Shown here piece by piece: positions 60,530 through 64,000 of a DNA stretch of 64,000 bases. How positions within the stretch are numbered: position 1 is the stretch's first letter; every line of letters begins with the position of its first letter. The translations under genes and the position numbers were made by a program. The DNA is from Moraxella sp. ZY210820 (GTDB taxonomy: Bacteria > Pseudomonadota > Gammaproteobacteria > Pseudomonadales > Moraxellaceae). The stretch is taken from NCBI RefSeq assembly GCF_030674635.1, contig NZ_CP089978.1, positions 620,001-684,000 of the forward strand, written 5' to 3'. The notes beneath the pieces are model-generated. The model was not told the origin of the DNA. It ran no database searches and saw only the letters and a list, made by a program, of their open reading frames with translations.

Positions 60530-62383
60530 ATGAATTTTATCTTCCAATTTTTTGAAAAGCGTTTAAATCCTTATCCTGAAAATCACATTCCACTACCTAG
60601 AGATAGCATGATTAAATTTCTGTGGGCGTGTACCTATGGTTTGCGTAAATGGTTATTTCTATTGATGTTTTTAACTGCAGGTGTAGGTATTTATGAAGCA
60701 ATGCTCTATAAATGGGTAGGGGATTTAGTTGATTGGTTAGGGCATTATACTCCTGCTGAATTGTGGCAACAGCATGGTACAACCATATGGCTGATGGCGG
60801 GAGTATTGTTGATTAGTCCATTTTGGGTGGGATTAAATTCATTAATTCATTTCCAAGTTTTACAAGGTGTATTTCCTATGCAAATGCGTTGGCGTTTTCA
60901 TAAGGCAATGCTTGGTCAATCGATACAATTTTATCAAGATGAATTTTCAGGGCGAGTATCAGCAAAAGTTATGCAGACCGCATTAGCGGTACGTGAAACC
61001 ATTATGACATTGGCAAATATGATGGTTTATGTCAGTGTTTACTTTATCACTACAGGTGTAATTTTATTTAATTTAGATGGATTACTATTAATACCTTTTG
61101 TTGCATGGCTAATTTTATTTATTGTCGTACTTAAATTTTTTATTCCACGTTTACAGAAGGCAGCTATTACACAGGCAGATGCACGAGCTTTGATGACAGG
61201 ACGTATTACCGATGCTTATGCTAATATTAATACTGTTAAATTATTTAGTCATTCTCGCCGTGAGTTGAGCTATGCTAAGGACGCTATGCAACAATTTATG
61301 CACACCGTACATGGGCAAATGCGTTGGGTGAGTGTGTTAGAAGTGGTCAATCATAGTATGAGTGTACTATTGGTGGGTGGTACGGCGGTCATAGGTTTAT
61401 ATTTATGGTCGCAGGGAAATGCAACGGCAGGAGCGTTAGCAGTAGCGATGGCGATGGCATTACGGTTAAATGGTTTAACGCATTGGATTATGTGGCAAAC
61501 GGCAAGTTTATTTGAAAATTTTGGTACAGTACAAGATGGTATGCGTACTTTAGCCACACCACAAACAGTAATTGATTGTGAGAATGCTCATACATTAAAT
61601 GTACAACAGGGAAAAATTGATTTTAATAGTGTAGATTTTAGTTATTTAAATGCACAAGGTCAGCAGGAAAATTTACTTAATCAATTTTGTTTGAATATTA
61701 AAGCAGGCGAAAAAATTGGTTTGATTGGGCAATCTGGGGCAGGGAAATCGACTTTAGTGAATTTATTATTACGCTTTTATGATATTCAAGGTGGACAAAT
61801 TTTGGTTGATGGGCAAAATATCGCACAAGTCAGTCAAGAGAGTTTACGTCAGAATATTGGTATGGTTACGCAAGATACATCATTATTACATCGTACCATT
61901 CGTGAAAATATTGCGTATGGTCGCCCTGATGCAACTGATGATGAAATTATTCAAGCCGCTAAACAAGCTCAAGCATGGGATTTTATCCAGCAATTATCTG
62001 ATAATCAAGGTAATACAGGTTTAGATACACAAGTTGGTGAGCGTGGGGTAAAATTGTCTGGCGGACAGCGTCAGCGTATTGCGATTGCTCGTGTGATGTT
62101 GAAAAATGCACCTATTTTACTGCTTGATGAAGCAACCAGTGCATTAGATAGTGAAGTGGAACACGCTATTACCGAAAGTTTAACACAAATGATGCAGGGT
62201 AAAACGGTCATTGCCATTGCCCATCGTTTATCTACTATTGCAGAATTAGACCGTTTGGTCGTATTGGAGCGTGGGCAAATTGTTGAGCAAGGTAGCCATG
62301 ATGAATTATTAGCTCAAAATGGTGTCTATGCACGTTTATGGCAACGACAAACAGGCGGTTTTTTGGGTGATGTCAATGAATAA
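60530..62383 (+). CDS. ABC exporter, MsbA/LapB-type half-transporter
   Basis: 617 residues. N-terminal membrane domain with six predicted segments (about 35-330). ATPase domain: Walker A 'GLIGQSGAGKSTLVNLL' (about 405), Q-loop 'IGMVTQDTSLLHRTIRENIAYG', signature 'VKLSGGQRQRIAIARVML', Walker B 'APILLLDEATSALDSE', H-loop 'VIAIAHRLSTI'. Fused TMD-NBD exporter of type IV. Substrate not evident; no partner protein or regulator is next to it. Confidence 0.92.
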   Translation: MNFIFQFFEKRLNPYPENHIPLPRDSMIKFLWACTYGLRKWLFLLMFLTAGVGIYEAMLYKWVGDLVDWLGHYTPAELWQQHGTTIWLMAGVLLISPFWVGLNSLIHFQVLQGVFPMQMRWRFHKAMLGQSIQFYQDEFSGRVSAKVMQTALAVRETIMTLANMMVYVSVYFITTGVILFNLDGLLLIPFVAWLILFIVVLKFFIPRLQKAAITQADARALMTGRITDAYANINTVKLFSHSRRELSYAKDAMQQFMHTVHGQMRWVSVLEVVNHSMSVLLVGGTAVIGLYLWSQGNATAGALAVAMAMALRLNGLTHWIMWQTASLFENFGTVQDGMRTLATPQTVIDCENAHTLNVQQGKIDFNSVDFSYLNAQGQQENLLNQFCLNIKAGEKIGLIGQSGAGKSTLVNLLLRFYDIQGGQILVDGQNIAQVSQESLRQNIGMVTQDTSLLHRTIRENIAYGRPDATDDEIIQAAKQAQAWDFIQQLSDNQGNTGLDTQVGERGVKLSGGQRQRIAIARVMLKNAPILLLDEATSALDSEVEHAITESLTQMMQGKTVIAIAHRLSTIAELDRLVVLERGQIVEQGSHDELLAQNGVYARLWQRQTGGFLGDVNE

Positions 62384-62473
62384 ATAGGATGAGATCGGAT
62401 ATGAATTTGTGGATATTTGCTCTTTATCGAGAAAATAATTTACAAATAATCTGACAATCGATGAGCCTAAATT

Positions 62474-62502
62474 ATGACAATTACTGGAAAATGTGATACA
62501 AT
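62474..62502 (+). promoter_or_regulatory. Candidate promoter for the ChpA-like gene
   Basis: ATGACA - 17 bp - TACAAT, 86 bp before the start codon at 62588. Moderate match only. Confidence 0.4.
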
Positions 62503-62587
62503 TCTCTAGTATATGATGGATTTTTGATAACCATACAGTATCAAATGATTTAACAAAGTAACAGACCTAAAATATTGGGGAGTTTAT

Positions 62588-64000
62588 ATGTCTTATTCAA
62601 CCGCTCATCATTTTGACCCAACAGCGTTATTAATGATTAAAGGTGAAGTCGAACAATCAATTAATGCGGTAGAATCAACCGTAAATGCTTTAGTGGAAGA
62701 GCAATCACTCCCATTTGCTATTGATGATGCTTTACATCAAATTGAGCAATGTGGTCGTGTTTTAGATTTAATTGATTTGCCAAATATTGGTAAAATTGCC
62801 CAATATTGTGCAGAATTAATGCGTCAAATTATTCAAAATCCTCAAAATTTAAAAATGCGTGAAGTGGAAGCATTAAGTGAAGGAACATCAATTTTAAAAC
62901 GCTATATGGAATTTGCAACTTTAAATGAAGTTGATGCACCTATTCTATTACTAGACAGTTTAAACCGCTTAGAGTTAGCACTTAATAAACCCTTAACAAC
63001 AGAAGCTACTGAAAGTTTAGTACATGTACAGCAATTACCTATATTTAATTTGCCAACTGTGGCGAGTGTTGAAAAATCAGATTATGTACATCAACTTTAT
63101 AAAGTAAGTTTGAATGCATTTTTAGTACAACGTGTGAATGCAACTGATATACAAGCAATGAAAATTGCAGGTCAATATTTAGCATATTTTGCACAAGGTA
63201 CAGCAAGTGAGCAATATTGGGGGCTAGTAAATCTTGCTTTAGCACAATTGGCTGAAAACTACTTAACGGATGTTCGTTTACGTACTTTAATTGCGGTTGA
63301 GCGTAATATTGCAACTTTCTTAGAAAATCCTAACTTTACGGCGACTGAGCAAGATATGTTTGCCATATTAACCATGATTTTAGGTCAAGAGGGTGAAGTG
63401 AACCAAGCTTTACGCCAGCAATTAGGTGTGGCAGAGACAGTCATTAGTACAGATGAATTACGTACATTGGCTAGTAAATTATATGCACCAAATAGCCGTA
63501 CTATTCATGATGTAGCAGATTTATTGCGTGAAGAAATTAACCATATCCGCCGTGAAATTGAATATAATTACAATAGTTTATCTTCTGAACAAATTGCCGA
63601 AGTACAACAGCGTATGTTTGCGGTAGTTCGAGTCTTGCAAGTATTAAATTTACATGATGTCGCTGAAAAATTTAACCAACAAGCACAGAAAGTTGTACCA
63701 AATAATCATGTTGAATTACAAAGTGATTTATTTGCCCAAGCTTTAATGGATAGTGTATTAACAGTTACTAATGGTTTAGGCTTATTAGAGCGTCAATATA
63801 CATCGAGTCGTTTGCAGTTAGGTATATTTAATACTGAAATCGTATTAGACCAAGTTGATAAAGCTCATGAAACATTATTGGCTGAAAGTAAGTTAGATAT
63901 TACTCATACCATTCAAAAGATGAATGATTATGTAGAACAACCATCTAACGAAATATTGGTCGAAATCATTGAGAAATTGCGTGAACTTTCAGGTGCTTGT
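62588..64000 (+). CDS. Type IV pilus chemotaxis-like histidine kinase, N-terminal part (ChpA/PilL)
   Basis: 471 codons, runs off the window. ATG 62588 with RBS 'ggggag' 8 bp upstream. The start 'TAHHFDPTALLMIKGEVEQSINAVES' and the following helical region ('LVEEQSLPFAIDDALHQIEQCGRVLDLIDLPNIGKIAQYCAELM') match the N-terminal part of ChpA/PilL as found in Acinetobacter-type genomes. The Hpt, kinase and receiver domains would lie beyond 64000. Controls twitching motility through PilG/PilH. Confidence 0.8.
   Translation, partial: MSYSTAHHFDPTALLMIKGEVEQSINAVESTVNALVEEQSLPFAIDDALHQIEQCGRVLDLIDLPNIGKIAQYCAELMRQIIQNPQNLKMREVEALSEGTSILKRYMEFATLNEVDAPILLLDSLNRLELALNKPLTTEATESLVHVQQLPIFNLPTVASVEKSDYVHQLYKVSLNAFLVQRVNATDIQAMKIAGQYLAYFAQGTASEQYWGLVNLALAQLAENYLTDVRLRTLIAVERNIATFLENPNFTATEQDMFAILTMILGQEGEVNQALRQQLGVAETVISTDELRTLASKLYAPNSRTIHDVADLLREEINHIRREIEYNYNSLSSEQIAEVQQRMFAVVRVLQVLNLHDVAEKFNQQAQKVVPNNHVELQSDLFAQALMDSVLTVTNGLGLLERQYTSSRLQLGIFNTEIVLDQVDKAHETLLAESKLDITHTIQKMNDYVEQPSNEILVEIIEKLRELSGAC

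Overview
The window is chromosomal DNA from a low-GC gammaproteobacterium. The housekeeping set (sucA-sucB-lpdA, a soluble orphan RnfB beside nth, an MltF-type transglycosylase, an unlinked trpF/trpB pair, a ChpA/PilL-type start at the right edge) and the 5S rRNA look like Moraxellaceae (Moraxella/Acinetobacter relatives). I do not assign a genus.

Layout. 1-401: 3' end of an rRNA operon (23S tail, 5S, terminator). 445-780: junk of two transposase fragments (IS30-type and IS630-type) and the first codons of a lost integrase. About 924-33850: a complete P2-like prophage of about 33 kb inserted in the 3' end of tRNA-Asn(GTT). 33837-64000: host genes (proA, nitroreductase, dacC, sucAB-lpdA, nth, rnfB-like, mltF-like, greB, ychF, tRNA-Ser, hemW, hemO, a riboswitch-controlled btuB, a three-gene RNA-repair cassette, trpF - secreted protein - PIN toxin pair - trpB, a decayed patch with a Kingella-type uptake sequence, an ABC exporter and the 5' part of chpA/pilL).

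Prophage. Portal (Q) and terminase (P) read leftwards; scaffold, capsid, head completion, holin, endolysin, tail completion and a Com/Dam pair read rightwards (4546-10627). The tail block V-W-J-I-H-FI-FII-E-T-U-D reads leftwards (23032 to 11204), so head and tail operons converge, unlike in P2. An identical inverted repeat ATCCGCTTA-N5-TAAGCGGAT lies about 70 bp upstream of both the O and V genes and is a good candidate for the late activator site; an Ogr-like zinc-finger protein is encoded at 26992. Early genes (24941-31543) include a repressor, an Ogr-like activator and a TOPRIM primase-helicase. The integrase lies next to tRNA-Asn.

Most unusual content: (1) two paralogous self-contained cassettes (about 10627-11129 and 31970-32482), each with promoter, operator-like palindrome, leader hairpin, a 21-residue hydrophobic peptide gene missed by ordinary ORF calling, two more hairpins, a ribbon-helix-helix-type protein and a terminator; (2) a tail-sheath gene split into two separately translated halves around a 274-residue repeat protein; (3) a scar showing that a second element with a near-identical integrase once sat in tandem at the same tRNA; (4) a kinase-RNA ligase / unknown / phosphoesterase operon; (5) a toxin-antitoxin-like pair translationally coupled to trpB.
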